This document shows positions 16,861 through 24,841 of a stretch of DNA of 64,000 nucleotides, piece by piece (positions within the stretch are counted from its first letter, which is position 1; the number at the start of each line of letters is the position of its first letter). Where the stretch lies: positions 5,723,501 through 5,787,500 of the forward strand of contig NZ_CP107811.1 in NCBI RefSeq assembly GCF_036346105.1, given 5' to 3'. The DNA is from Streptomyces sp. NBC_00539. GTDB lineage: Bacteria > Actinomycetota > Actinomycetes > Streptomycetales > Streptomycetaceae. Below the pieces are notes generated by a model that worked only from the letters and a program-made list of their open reading frames with translations, made no database searches and was not told where the DNA came from. The translations under genes and the position numbers were made by a program.

Positions 16861-18498
16861 ATGGAAGCCACTCCCGGACGGGAAAGGCTGATCGAGCAGT
16901 TCAAGGCCGACGGCCTGAATGTGATGTTCGGAAATCCGGGGACGGTCGAACAGGGATTCCTCGACGCGGTCGACGCGGCAGCGGACTTCCGGTACGTCCT
17001 CGCCCTCCAGGAGACCGTCGCCGCCGGCATCGCCGACGGCTACGCCCGGGCCACCGGCGGCGCGGCCCTGCTCCAACTGCACTCCGGCGTGGGCCTGGGC
17101 AACGGCATCGGCATGCTCTACCAGTCGTTGCGCGGCCACACCCCGCTCGTCGTGGTCGCCGGTGACGCCGGGGTCCGCTACGACGCCATGGACGCCCAGA
17201 TGGCGTCAGACCTGGTGGCGATGGCCAAACCGGTGACGAAGTACGCGACCCGGGTCACCGACCCGCGCTCCGTACTGCGCACCATCCGGCGCGCGGTCAA
17301 GATCGCCCTCACCCCGCCGCGGGGACCGGTGTTCGTCGCGCTGCCTATGGACGTGCTGGACGAGCTGAACTCCGAGCCCGTACTGCCCGCCACCGTGCCG
17401 CTCACGGACACCTCGCCCTCACCCGCCTCGGTGGGCCGGGCGGCCGAGCTGCTCGCCGCCGCCGCACGCCCGGTCGTGCTGATCGGTGACGGGGTGGCGC
17501 TCTCCGGGGCGCAGGCCGAACTCGCACGGGTCGCCGAGATGCTGGGCGCCGACGTGTACGAGGTCGACTCCTCCGAGGTGAACATCGCGGCGTCGCACCC
17601 GCTGCGCCGCGGCCAGACGGGCCACATGTTCGGCCCGCACAGCAAGGAGCTGATCGCCGACGCGGACGGGGTGCTGATCGTCGGCACCTACGTCTTCCCC
17701 GAGGTGTTCCCCGAACTGGAGAGCCCCTTCCGGGCCGGCGCGAAGGTCGTGCACATCGACCTCAACGCCTACGAGATCGCCAAGAACCACCCGGTGGACC
17801 TGGGCCTGGCCGCCGACCCCAAGCAGGCGCTGCGCGCACTGGCGGGCGTACTGGAGCACCGGCTCACCACCGCGCAGCGCACGGCCGCGCGCGCCCGGCT
17901 GGACGCCCGCTCCCGGGAGCGGGCCGCGCAGGCGGACGCACCGGACACCGACGGCACGCCGATCGCGGTCTTCCTGCGGACCCTGGCCGAGCGGACGGGC
18001 GGGGACCTCATCGTCTTCGACGAGGCGCTGACCACCTCGCCGCTGGTCACCAAGTACCTGCCGGCGGAGCGGCCGGGCGACTACCACCTCACCCGGGGCG
18101 GTTCGCTCGGGGTGGGCTTCCCGGGGGCGGTCGGGGCCAAGCTGGCCCGCCCGGACCGGCTCGTCGTCGGCTTCGCGGGCGACGGCGGGTCGATGTACAC
18201 CTACCAGGCGCTGTGGACCGCGGTCCGGCACGGCATCAACGCCAAGTTCGTGGTCTGCAACAACCGCAAGTACCGGCTGCTGGACGACAACATCGCCCAG
18301 TACTGGCGGGAACGGGACATCCCCGAGCACGGCTTCCCGGGATCCTTCGACCTCTCCCACCCCGAGATCGACTTCGCCGGGCTGGCACGTGCCCTCGGCG
18401 CGGACGGGACGCGGGTGGAGAAGCCGGACGAGGCGGTCGCGGCCGTGGGCCGGATGCTGGCCCACCCCGGCCCGTACCTCGTGGACATCCAGGTCTGA
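16861..18498 (+). CDS. Thiamine-diphosphate-dependent enzyme (decarboxylase/acetolactate synthase-like)
   Basis: A 545-residue three-domain ThDP enzyme. The N-terminal PYR domain has FGNPGTVEQGF and the catalytic Glu51 in LALQE; the central Rossmann-like domain begins near 185; the PP domain carries the ThDP/Mg motif GDGGSMYTYQALWTAV near 440, ending in VCNNRKYR. Such enzymes decarboxylate 2-oxo acids or join and split hydroxyketones. It resembles benzoylformate decarboxylase-type enzymes more than true acetolactate synthase, and no regulatory subunit is nearby. ATG 16861 follows AGAGGGGGAATTC. The substrate cannot be read from sequence. Confidence 0.85.
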   Translation: MEATPGRERLIEQFKADGLNVMFGNPGTVEQGFLDAVDAAADFRYVLALQETVAAGIADGYARATGGAALLQLHSGVGLGNGIGMLYQSLRGHTPLVVVAGDAGVRYDAMDAQMASDLVAMAKPVTKYATRVTDPRSVLRTIRRAVKIALTPPRGPVFVALPMDVLDELNSEPVLPATVPLTDTSPSPASVGRAAELLAAAARPVVLIGDGVALSGAQAELARVAEMLGADVYEVDSSEVNIAASHPLRRGQTGHMFGPHSKELIADADGVLIVGTYVFPEVFPELESPFRAGAKVVHIDLNAYEIAKNHPVDLGLAADPKQALRALAGVLEHRLTTAQRTAARARLDARSRERAAQADAPDTDGTPIAVFLRTLAERTGGDLIVFDEALTTSPLVTKYLPAERPGDYHLTRGGSLGVGFPGAVGAKLARPDRLVVGFAGDGGSMYTYQALWTAVRHGINAKFVVCNNRKYRLLDDNIAQYWRERDIPEHGFPGSFDLSHPEIDFAGLARALGADGTRVEKPDEAVAAVGRMLAHPGPYLVDIQV

Positions 18499-18630
18499 TC
18501 CCCGCGCCACTGATCCCCGCGCCACGAGCACCGCACAGCGATCCCCGCACGGCGCATCGAGATCCCTGCACAGCGAGCCCCGCACAGCGCACCTGACATC
18601 ACCGCCCCTGACATCACCGCACCGGTACGG
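18496..18630. repeat. Degenerate 15-bp-period tandem repeat
   Basis: TGATCCCCGCGCCAC is duplicated exactly at 18496-18510 and 18511-18525 (the first copy includes the upstream gene's stop codon). Further diverged 15-bp units follow, including CCTGACATCACCGC at 18592-18605 and again at 18607-18620. This fills almost all of the only sizeable gap (147 bp) in the first half of the cluster. It looks like a young minisatellite; a regulatory effect is possible. Confidence 0.7.
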
Positions 18631-18645
18631 ACAGGAGGAGACCGC

Positions 18646-19077
18646 ATGCCCGTCGAGCGGCTGACCGAGGACGCGATCCGCAGTTTCGCCGAGAACTGGT
18701 ACGTGGCCCTGGACCAGCACCTTCCGCTGGATCAGGTGCTCGCCATGATCACCGAGGACCTGGAGTTCAAGGTCCCCGAGGACACCTTCCTCGGACACGA
18801 GGGCTTCGGCCGCTGGTACGCCGCCGTGACCTCCCGCTTCTTCGACGAGGTCCACACCGTCACCAAGGTCGAGCCCGTCATCGAGGGCGACCGGGCCATC
18901 GTCCGGGTCCTCGTGAACTGGCAGGCCAAGATCTGGGACCCGCCCGCTCCGCGCAGCCAGTGGCTCGGCTTCGACGCCGACCAGACCTGGGTCGTCGTGG
19001 CAGGCCAGGACGGACCGCTGATCAAGCAGTACACCGTCAACGAACTGGCGCCCATGCCGGGTTCCGGCTCCCTCTGA
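18646..19077 (+). CDS. NTF2/SnoaL-like fold protein
   Basis: A 143-residue protein of the cone-shaped NTF2-like superfamily (ENWYVALDQHLPLDQVLAMI, EFKVPEDTFLGHEGFGRWY, IVRVLVNWQAKIW). Members are cyclases, isomerases, hydratases or binding proteins. ATG 18646 follows GGAGGAGACCGC. It is the first of three consecutive NTF2-like genes, all different in sequence, which is unusual and suggests consecutive pocket chemistries on one intermediate. No catalytic residue can be assigned safely. Confidence 0.75.
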   Translation: MPVERLTEDAIRSFAENWYVALDQHLPLDQVLAMITEDLEFKVPEDTFLGHEGFGRWYAAVTSRFFDEVHTVTKVEPVIEGDRAIVRVLVNWQAKIWDPPAPRSQWLGFDADQTWVVVAGQDGPLIKQYTVNELAPMPGSGSL

Positions 19078-19106
19078 CCGGCTGCGAAGACGTAGGAGGA
19101 GCGGCG

Positions 19107-19562
19107 ATGACCGAAGTGACACGGGAGCGGGTGCGAGCGGCCTACCAGGCGCTCGGCTCCGGCGACCGGGCGCGCATCCTGGAGTACTACTCCGAGGACC
19201 TGCGCTGGCTGGTGCCGGGCAACCATCCGCTCGCCGGCTGGTACGAGAGCCTGGACGCCTTCCTGGAGTTGATGGGGCAGACCCACAAGCTCACGGGCGG
19301 CACCTTCCGGATGGACATCCAGGCGGTTCTCGTCGGTGACGACTGCAGCGCCGACGTGTGCCGCAACGTCGCCGTGCGCGACGGCGCGGACGGGGCGAGC
19401 GGGTCCCCGTACGAGCGGATGGACTACCCGGTCTTCCACTTCATGCGGTGGCGGGACGGGCGGATCGTCGAGGGCCGCGACGGCCTCTTCGGCGACACGG
19501 CGACCGCCTTCAGCCAGTTCTGGGCGCCCTTCACGCCGGACGGCACCCGCAGGGACCGATAG
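19107..19562 (+). CDS. NTF2/SnoaL-like fold protein
   Basis: A 151-residue protein with the classic SnoaL start (VRAAYQALGSGDRARILEYY), LRWLVPGNHPLAGWY, and a closing FHFMRWRDGRIVEGRDGLF strand pair. The start ATG 19107 has a perfect AGGAGGA site. It lies 29 bp after the previous NTF2 gene and 13 bp before the next. By family it is a small cytoplasmic enzyme or binding protein; its substrate is not known. Confidence 0.8.
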   Translation: MTEVTRERVRAAYQALGSGDRARILEYYSEDLRWLVPGNHPLAGWYESLDAFLELMGQTHKLTGGTFRMDIQAVLVGDDCSADVCRNVAVRDGADGASGSPYERMDYPVFHFMRWRDGRIVEGRDGLFGDTATAFSQFWAPFTPDGTRRDR

Positions 19563-19575
19563 GGGGATGAGCGCG

Positions 19576-19956
19576 ATGAGCGCGTTGGACGCACGAGAGA
19601 TTCTGCGGAAGTACTACGAGTACGCCAATGCCGGGGACTGGGACCGCTGGTGCGACCTGTTCGCCGACGACCAGGTCATGGACGAGCAGCTGGCCGGACA
19701 CATCGAGGGCCTGGAGGTCCTGCGCTCGATGATGAAGGGCATGGGGACGATGTACCGGGTCTTCCGGAACGAGCCCGTGCACTTCCTCGTCGACGGGGAG
19801 AAGGCCGCGGCCGTCTCCCACCTCACCGCCGTCAGCGCCTCCGGCGAGGCCATCGAGGCCGAGGTCATGAACTACTTCCGGATCGTGGACGGAAAGATCG
19901 TCTACATGGCGAACTACCACGACACCGTGCCCTTCCAGGTGCTCGGCCAGGGCTGA
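19576..19956 (+). CDS. NTF2/SnoaL-like fold protein
   Basis: A 126-residue NTF2-like protein (ILRKYYEYANAGDWDRWCDL, DEQLAGHIEGLEVLRSMM, MNYFRIVDGKIVYMANYHD). ATG 19576 is preferred because GGGGG lies nine bases upstream; ATG 19567, only four bases after the previous stop, would add three residues. It is the third NTF2 protein in a row and precedes the GMC oxidoreductase by 9-12 bp. The function is inferred only as part of the cluster's pathway. Confidence 0.75.
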   Translation: MSALDAREILRKYYEYANAGDWDRWCDLFADDQVMDEQLAGHIEGLEVLRSMMKGMGTMYRVFRNEPVHFLVDGEKAAAVSHLTAVSASGEAIEAEVMNYFRIVDGKIVYMANYHDTVPFQVLGQG

Positions 19957-19965
19957 GGGGCGGGC

Positions 19966-21573
19966 GTGATGGCGAGAGATGAGTACGACTACATCATCGT
20001 GGGATCCGGTACCGCCGGCAGTGTCCTGGCGAACCGGCTCTCCGAGGACCCGGACGTCTCCGTCCTCGTCCTGGAGGCCGGCGGCGACCGCATCCCGCCC
20101 GAGGTGGACGACCCGTCCTCCTGGTACAAGCTGCTGGGCGGCCCCGTCGACTGGGGCTACACCAGCGTCCCGCAGCCCGGACTCGACGGCCGCCGTACGT
20201 ACGAACCGCGCGGCAAGGCCCCGGGCGGCAGCAGCAACCTCTACATCATGATGCACATCCGGGGCCACGCCTCGGACTTCGACAACTGGGCCTACCAGGG
20301 GGCGGCGGGCTGGTCCTACGAGGACGTACTGCCCTACTTCGCCCTCCTGGAGGGCCAGGAGGACGCCACGGCGCCCACCACCGGCACCCGCGGCCCGCAG
20401 CGCATCACCAACGCCGGGCAGCACGGCCCCAACCCCGTCTCCCGCGCCTTCATCGACGCGGCGGTCGAGCTCGGCCACCAGGAGATCGCCGACTTCAACA
20501 CGGACGGCCCCCGGCGCGGCCTCTTCGGCACCGGCTGGCACCACATCGACGTCGCGGACGGCCGCCGCCAGGGCGCCCTCGCCGCCTACCTGGAGCCGGC
20601 CCTGGAGCGGGCCAACCTGACCCTGCGCACCAGCGCGCAGAGCACCCGGCTCCTCTTCGACGGGCAGACCTGCACGGGCGTGGAGTACGTCCGGCTCGCG
20701 CCGCCCGCCCCGATCGCGGGCCGCGTGGTGGGCGACGGGCACAGCGCCGCCGCCGAGCCGGGGACGCACACCGTGCGGGCCCGCCGGGAGGTGATCGTGG
20801 CCGCCGGGGCGATCGAGTCCCCGAAGCTGCTGCTGCTCTCCGGCATCGGACACCCCGAGCAGCTGCGCGAACACGGCATCGCGGTCACCGCGGCCCTGCC
20901 CGGGGTCGGCGAGAACTTCCACAACCACGTGCTGACCGGGCTGATGGCGGAGGTCACCCAGGAACTGCCGCCGCCGGCGCAGAACCTGTCGGAGAGCGCT
21001 CTGTTCCTGTCCTCCCGGCCCGGCCTGCCCGCGCCCGACCTGCAGATCGCCTTCGTGCACGTGCCGTTCGACGTGATCGTCGGCCAGGACCACCCCCACA
21101 CGGTGAGCATCCTGCCCGGGGTCGTCCGGCCCGTCTCGCGCGGCTGGATCAGGCTCGCGAGCACCGACCCGCTGGCCCACCCGCTGATCAACCCGAACTA
21201 CCTGGGCGACCGGTGGGACCTGGAGCGGATGGTGCAGGGCGTCAAACTCGCCCGGGAGCTCTTCGCGACCTCCGCGTTCTCCCCCTGGTACAAGCAGGAG
21301 CTCCAGCCCGGGCCGGGCTACGTGAGTGACGAGGACCTGCGGACCTTCGTGAAGCAGAAGTCGGAGAGCTACCACCACCAGGCGGGCTCCTGCCGCATGG
21401 GCATCGACGACCTCAGCGTCGTCGACCCGGAGCTGCGGGTGCACGGCGTACGGAACCTGCGCGTCGTCGACGCCAGCGTGATGCCCGCGGTCCCGTCGGG
21501 CAACTGCCACACCGCCATCGCGATGATCGCCGAGCGCGCGGCGGACTTCCTGAAGGGAGTGTCCCGTGCCTGA
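19966..21573 (+). CDS. GMC-family FAD-dependent oxidoreductase
   Basis: A 535-residue flavoenzyme related to choline dehydrogenase and glucose oxidase. It shows the dinucleotide-binding fold DYIIVGSGTAGSVLANRL, the GMC signature around GKAPGGSSNLYIMMHIRG (residues 82-100), EVIVAAGAIESPKLLLLSGI, and a C-terminal catalytic region with SYHHQAGSCRMG and PSGNCHTAIAMIAERAAD (the H/N or H/H pair). Enzymes of this class oxidise alcohols or sugars to aldehydes, ketones or lactones. It starts at GTG 19966 or ATG 19969, both served by GAGGGG. The stop overlaps the next DJ-1 gene. Confidence 0.9.
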   Translation: MMARDEYDYIIVGSGTAGSVLANRLSEDPDVSVLVLEAGGDRIPPEVDDPSSWYKLLGGPVDWGYTSVPQPGLDGRRTYEPRGKAPGGSSNLYIMMHIRGHASDFDNWAYQGAAGWSYEDVLPYFALLEGQEDATAPTTGTRGPQRITNAGQHGPNPVSRAFIDAAVELGHQEIADFNTDGPRRGLFGTGWHHIDVADGRRQGALAAYLEPALERANLTLRTSAQSTRLLFDGQTCTGVEYVRLAPPAPIAGRVVGDGHSAAAEPGTHTVRARREVIVAAGAIESPKLLLLSGIGHPEQLREHGIAVTAALPGVGENFHNHVLTGLMAEVTQELPPPAQNLSESALFLSSRPGLPAPDLQIAFVHVPFDVIVGQDHPHTVSILPGVVRPVSRGWIRLASTDPLAHPLINPNYLGDRWDLERMVQGVKLARELFATSAFSPWYKQELQPGPGYVSDEDLRTFVKQKSESYHHQAGSCRMGIDDLSVVDPELRVHGVRNLRVVDASVMPAVPSGNCHTAIAMIAERAADFLKGVSRA

Positions 21574-22177
21574 CGCCGTACTGCGCGAGGGCGCCCTGAC
21601 CGGGACCCGGATCGCGGTCCTGGTCGAGAGCGACTTCTACGAGCCCGAGATCTTCTACTACAGCCGCCGGTTCGCCGAGGAGGGCGCCGAGGTCGACTTC
21701 CTGACCCGGCTGTGGGGCAACGGCTCCATCACCTTCACGGGCCACGAGTACCGGGCGCCGTTCACCGCCGACAAGTCCCTGGAGGGGCTGGACGACGACG
21801 CGCTGCGCCGGTACGCGGCGATCATCGTCCCCTCGGGCATGGTGGCCGACCGGCTGCGCTACACCGAGGACGTGGACGTCCTCGCACCCGCCACGGAGCT
21901 GCTGCGCCGGGCCTTCGAGGAGCCGACGGTCCTCAAGGGGATCATCTGCCACGGCATGTGGCTGGCCGCCTCGATCCCCGACAAGATCCGCGGTCGCAAG
22001 GTGGTCTGCCACAACAACCTCATCGGCGACGTCCGCAACATGGGCGCCGAGTACGTCAACGAGGACGTGGTGGTCGACGGTGACCTGGTCACCGGACGCA
22101 CCGGCGCCCACCACCACCTCTTCGCCCGCCGGATCATCGAGCTGATCGCGGCGGGGCGGGGACGGGGGAGCGCCTGA
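21566..22177 (+). CDS. DJ-1/PfpI family protein
   Basis: A 203-residue compact PfpI-type protein. The core begins RIAVLVESDFYEPEIFYY with the acidic residues E26/E28, and the nucleophile elbow is IICHGMW with Cys128 next to His129. This Cys-His arrangement fits the protease/deglycase-type PfpI group rather than the larger Hsp31 type at 16005. GTG 21566 has AAGGGAG upstream and overlaps the GMC gene by 8 bp; its own stop overlaps the next start. It acts probably on a product of the GMC or ThDP enzymes; the substrate is unknown. Confidence 0.85.
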   Translation: MPDAVLREGALTGTRIAVLVESDFYEPEIFYYSRRFAEEGAEVDFLTRLWGNGSITFTGHEYRAPFTADKSLEGLDDDALRRYAAIIVPSGMVADRLRYTEDVDVLAPATELLRRAFEEPTVLKGIICHGMWLAASIPDKIRGRKVVCHNNLIGDVRNMGAEYVNEDVVVDGDLVTGRTGAHHHLFARRIIELIAAGRGRGSA

Positions 22178-22632
22178 TGGCCGGGACGGTCTGGTCCCAC
22201 GTGGGCCTGAACTGCACGGACCAGAAGACCACCGAGGAGTTCTACACCCGCTACTTCGGTTTCGCCCGGGCCAGGGTGGTCGACCTCGGCGAGTCGCAGA
22301 TCGTGTTCCTGCGCAAGGGGGACGCGTACCTGGAGCTCTTCGCGGCCGGCACCGACCCGGCCCGCCCCGCGCAGGGCAACCTCCCGGCGCCGGCCGCGGG
22401 CGACGGGCCGCAGGCCCCGGGCCTGATGCGCCACCTGGCCTTCCAGACCGAGAGCGTGGACGCGTTCCTGGCGGAGTTGGGCGAAGCGGCGGAAGTGACC
22501 CTGGGGCCGCTGGACTTCGACGACTTCATCTGCGGGTGGCGGACCGTATGGGTCCGCGATCCCGACGGGGTGATCGTCGAGGTCAGCCAGGGATACGAGG
22601 ACGACAGCTCTCACGACAAGGACGGTGTGTGA
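22177..22632 (+). CDS. VOC (glyoxalase/dioxygenase fold) protein
   Basis: A 151-residue vicinal-oxygen-chelate protein made of two babab modules: WSHVGLNCTDQKTTEEFYTR, FGFARARVVDLGES, AYLELF, MRHLAFQTESVDAFLAEL, and VWVRDPDGVIVEVSQGY. The likely metal ligands are H8, E111-region acid residues and the final E of VIVEV. The family includes glyoxalase I, epimerases and resistance proteins. It starts at ATG 22177, sharing a base with the previous stop. With DJ-1 neighbours this supports carbonyl handling. Confidence 0.85.
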   Translation: MAGTVWSHVGLNCTDQKTTEEFYTRYFGFARARVVDLGESQIVFLRKGDAYLELFAAGTDPARPAQGNLPAPAAGDGPQAPGLMRHLAFQTESVDAFLAELGEAAEVTLGPLDFDDFICGWRTVWVRDPDGVIVEVSQGYEDDSSHDKDGV

Positions 22633-22635
22633 AAC

Positions 22636-24456
22636 ATGGCTGACGCCGTGAGTTTCTCCTTCTCCGACACGATCGCGGGCTACGTCGTCCGCTTCGACTC
22701 CCGCAGCCGGGTGCTGCGGCTCAAGACCTCCGACGGCCGCGAGTTCGACGTGTCGCTGGCCGGGGACCCGAGCGCCGAGCTGGTCCGCAACCTCGACGAG
22801 CCGTACATCGACGCCTCCGGGCACATCGACGAGATGCTCTCGCCGGGCCGCCTCCTGTTCGTCTACGGCATCCACTACCCGGGGTCCGGCGGGCGCTTCG
22901 ACGCCAAGCGCCTGGTCTTCCTGGGCCGCGGCGCCGAGGACTACCGGTTCGAGGAGCCCAGCTGGTGGATCAAGCAGATCGAGTCACTGGCCGACTTCTA
23001 CAAGCGGGCCCAGTTCGGTGACGGACCGGTGGACTTCACCGAGTACCGCACCGAGATCCGGCTCGGCGGCGACAAGACCGCCAGCCACGTCCAGGAGACC
23101 GACACGATCTCCCGGCTGGTCTACGGCATGGCCTCGGCCTACCTGCTGACCGGCAAGGACGAGTACCTGGAGGTCGCCGAGCGGGGCACCGAGTACCTGC
23201 GCAAGCACATGAGGGTCGTGGACAGCGAGGAGGACGTGGTCTTCTGGTACCACGGCATCCGCGTCGACGGGGACAGCGAGCGCAAGCTGTTCACCTCGGA
23301 GTTCTCCGACGACTACGACGCGATCCCGATGTACGAGCAGATCTACGCCCTGGCCGGCCCCATCCAGACGTACCGCGTCACCGGAGACGTACGCATCAAG
23401 AACGACGCGGACGCCACCATCCGGCTGTTCGACAAGTTCTTCAAGGACGAGGAACTGGGCGGCTACTACTCGCACATCGACCCCATCCTGTTCAGCGCCG
23501 ACCACGAGTCGCTGGGCGAGAACGCGGAGCGCAAGAACTGGAACTCGGTCGGCGACCACGCGCCCGCCTACCTGATCAACCTGTACCTGGCGACCGGCGA
23601 CCAGAGGTACGCCGATTTCCTGGAGTACACCTTCGACACCATCGCGGACAAGTTCCCGGACTACAAGAACAGCCCCTTCGTCCAGGAACGCTTCCACCGC
23701 GACTGGTCGCACGACACGGCGCACAGCTGGCAGCAGAACCGCGCCGTGGTCGGGCACAACCTCAAGATCGCCTGGAACCTGATGCGGATGAACTCCCTCA
23801 AAGCCAAGCCGGCCTACGAGGAGCTCGCCCGCAAGATCGGCGAGATCATGCCGGCCGTCGGCAGCGACCGCCAGCGCGGCGGCTGGTACGACGTGGTCGA
23901 GCGCGTGAAGGAGGACGGCGAAGAGGCGTACCGCTTCGCCTGGCACGACCGCAAGGCGTGGTGGCAGCAGGAGCAGGCGATCCTGGCCTACCTCATCCTG
24001 AACGGCACGGTCGGCGGCGAGGACTTCCTGCGCGAGGCCCGGCAGGCGGAGTCCTTCTACAACACCTTCTTCCTCGACCACGACGAGGGGGCCGTCTACT
24101 TCAACGTGCTCGCCAGCGGTACGCCGTACCTGCTCGGCACCGAGCGGCTCAAGGGCAGCCACTCGATGTCCATGTACCACTCGGCGGAGCTCTGCTACCT
24201 CTCCGCCGTCTACAACAACCTGCTCATCAACGGCCGGGAAATGGACTTCCACTTCCAGCCCGACCCCAGCGACCTGCCCGACCGCGTCCTGCGCGTCTCA
24301 CCCGACCTCCTGCCCGCGGGCTCCATCGAGGTCGCGTCCGTCGAGATCGACGAGAAGCCGTGGACGGACTTCGACGCGAAGGGCCTCACGGTCCGGCTGC
24401 CCGACGTCCAGAGCCGGGTCAAGGTCAAGGTCCGGCTGCGGCCGGTCACCAGGTAA
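22636..24456 (+). CDS. AGE-like (alpha/alpha)6-barrel protein with N-terminal beta domain
   Basis: A 606-residue protein. The first 95 residues look like a small beta barrel (SFSDTIAGYVVRFDSRSRVL, LSPGRLLFVYG). From about 110 to 560 there is an all-helical barrel of the N-acylglucosamine 2-epimerase/cellobiose epimerase type, with SWWIKQIESLADFY, DTISRLVYGMASAYLLTG, GGYYSHIDP, a central HDTAHSWQQNRAVVGHNLK carrying the His expected to catalyse epimerisation, and HSMSMYHSAELCYL. Typical members have about 400 residues, so the N-terminal domain is an addition. It probably acts on a sugar or sugar-like substrate. It begins 3 bp after the VOC gene. Confidence 0.75.
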   Translation: MADAVSFSFSDTIAGYVVRFDSRSRVLRLKTSDGREFDVSLAGDPSAELVRNLDEPYIDASGHIDEMLSPGRLLFVYGIHYPGSGGRFDAKRLVFLGRGAEDYRFEEPSWWIKQIESLADFYKRAQFGDGPVDFTEYRTEIRLGGDKTASHVQETDTISRLVYGMASAYLLTGKDEYLEVAERGTEYLRKHMRVVDSEEDVVFWYHGIRVDGDSERKLFTSEFSDDYDAIPMYEQIYALAGPIQTYRVTGDVRIKNDADATIRLFDKFFKDEELGGYYSHIDPILFSADHESLGENAERKNWNSVGDHAPAYLINLYLATGDQRYADFLEYTFDTIADKFPDYKNSPFVQERFHRDWSHDTAHSWQQNRAVVGHNLKIAWNLMRMNSLKAKPAYEELARKIGEIMPAVGSDRQRGGWYDVVERVKEDGEEAYRFAWHDRKAWWQQEQAILAYLILNGTVGGEDFLREARQAESFYNTFFLDHDEGAVYFNVLASGTPYLLGTERLKGSHSMSMYHSAELCYLSAVYNNLLINGREMDFHFQPDPSDLPDRVLRVSPDLLPAGSIEVASVEIDEKPWTDFDAKGLTVRLPDVQSRVKVKVRLRPVTR

Positions 24457-24496
24457 TGCCCAACGGGGGGCGCCCCACCATGAGGGGAAGAAGACA

Positions 24497-24841
24497 ATGA
24501 CTCTTCACGTGAAAGAACGCCGGAACAAGGGCGGCACGGTAGTCGTCGCCACCGGCGAGATCAACAGCGAGACCTCGGGGCAGCTGCTCCAGGCCCTGCT
24601 GCCGCTCGTCCGCGAAGGCCGGTCGCTGCGCATCGACCTCACCGCCGTCACCTACGTCTCCAGCGCCGGCCTGCGCACCCTGCTCGTCGTCTACCGCGAG
24701 GCCCAGCACGCCGGTGTCGCCGTCACCCTGTACGGGGTGAGCGAGGAAGTCCGGTTCGTCATGTCGGCCACCGGCTTCCTGGACTTCTTCTCCGCCGGCG
24801 AGGCCGAGGCGGCCAACGCGAAGGCCCGGGCCGCGCTATGA
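24497..24841 (+). CDS. STAS-domain anti-anti-sigma-factor-like protein
   Basis: A 114-residue STAS protein of the RsbV/SpoIIAA type: VVVATGEINSETSGQLLQAL, then IDLTAVTYVSSAGLRTLLVV, in which a Ser of SSAGLR (about residue 57-58) is the expected phosphorylation site of an RsbW-type kinase. ATG 24497 has GAGGGGAAGAAG upstream. The last codons overlap the start of glgX (ATGA), so this regulator and a metabolic enzyme are translationally coupled, which is unusual. The probable partners are the kinase at 27319 and phosphatase at 27765. Confidence 0.85.
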   Translation: MTLHVKERRNKGGTVVVATGEINSETSGQLLQALLPLVREGRSLRIDLTAVTYVSSAGLRTLLVVYREAQHAGVAVTLYGVSEEVRFVMSATGFLDFFSAGEAEAANAKARAAL

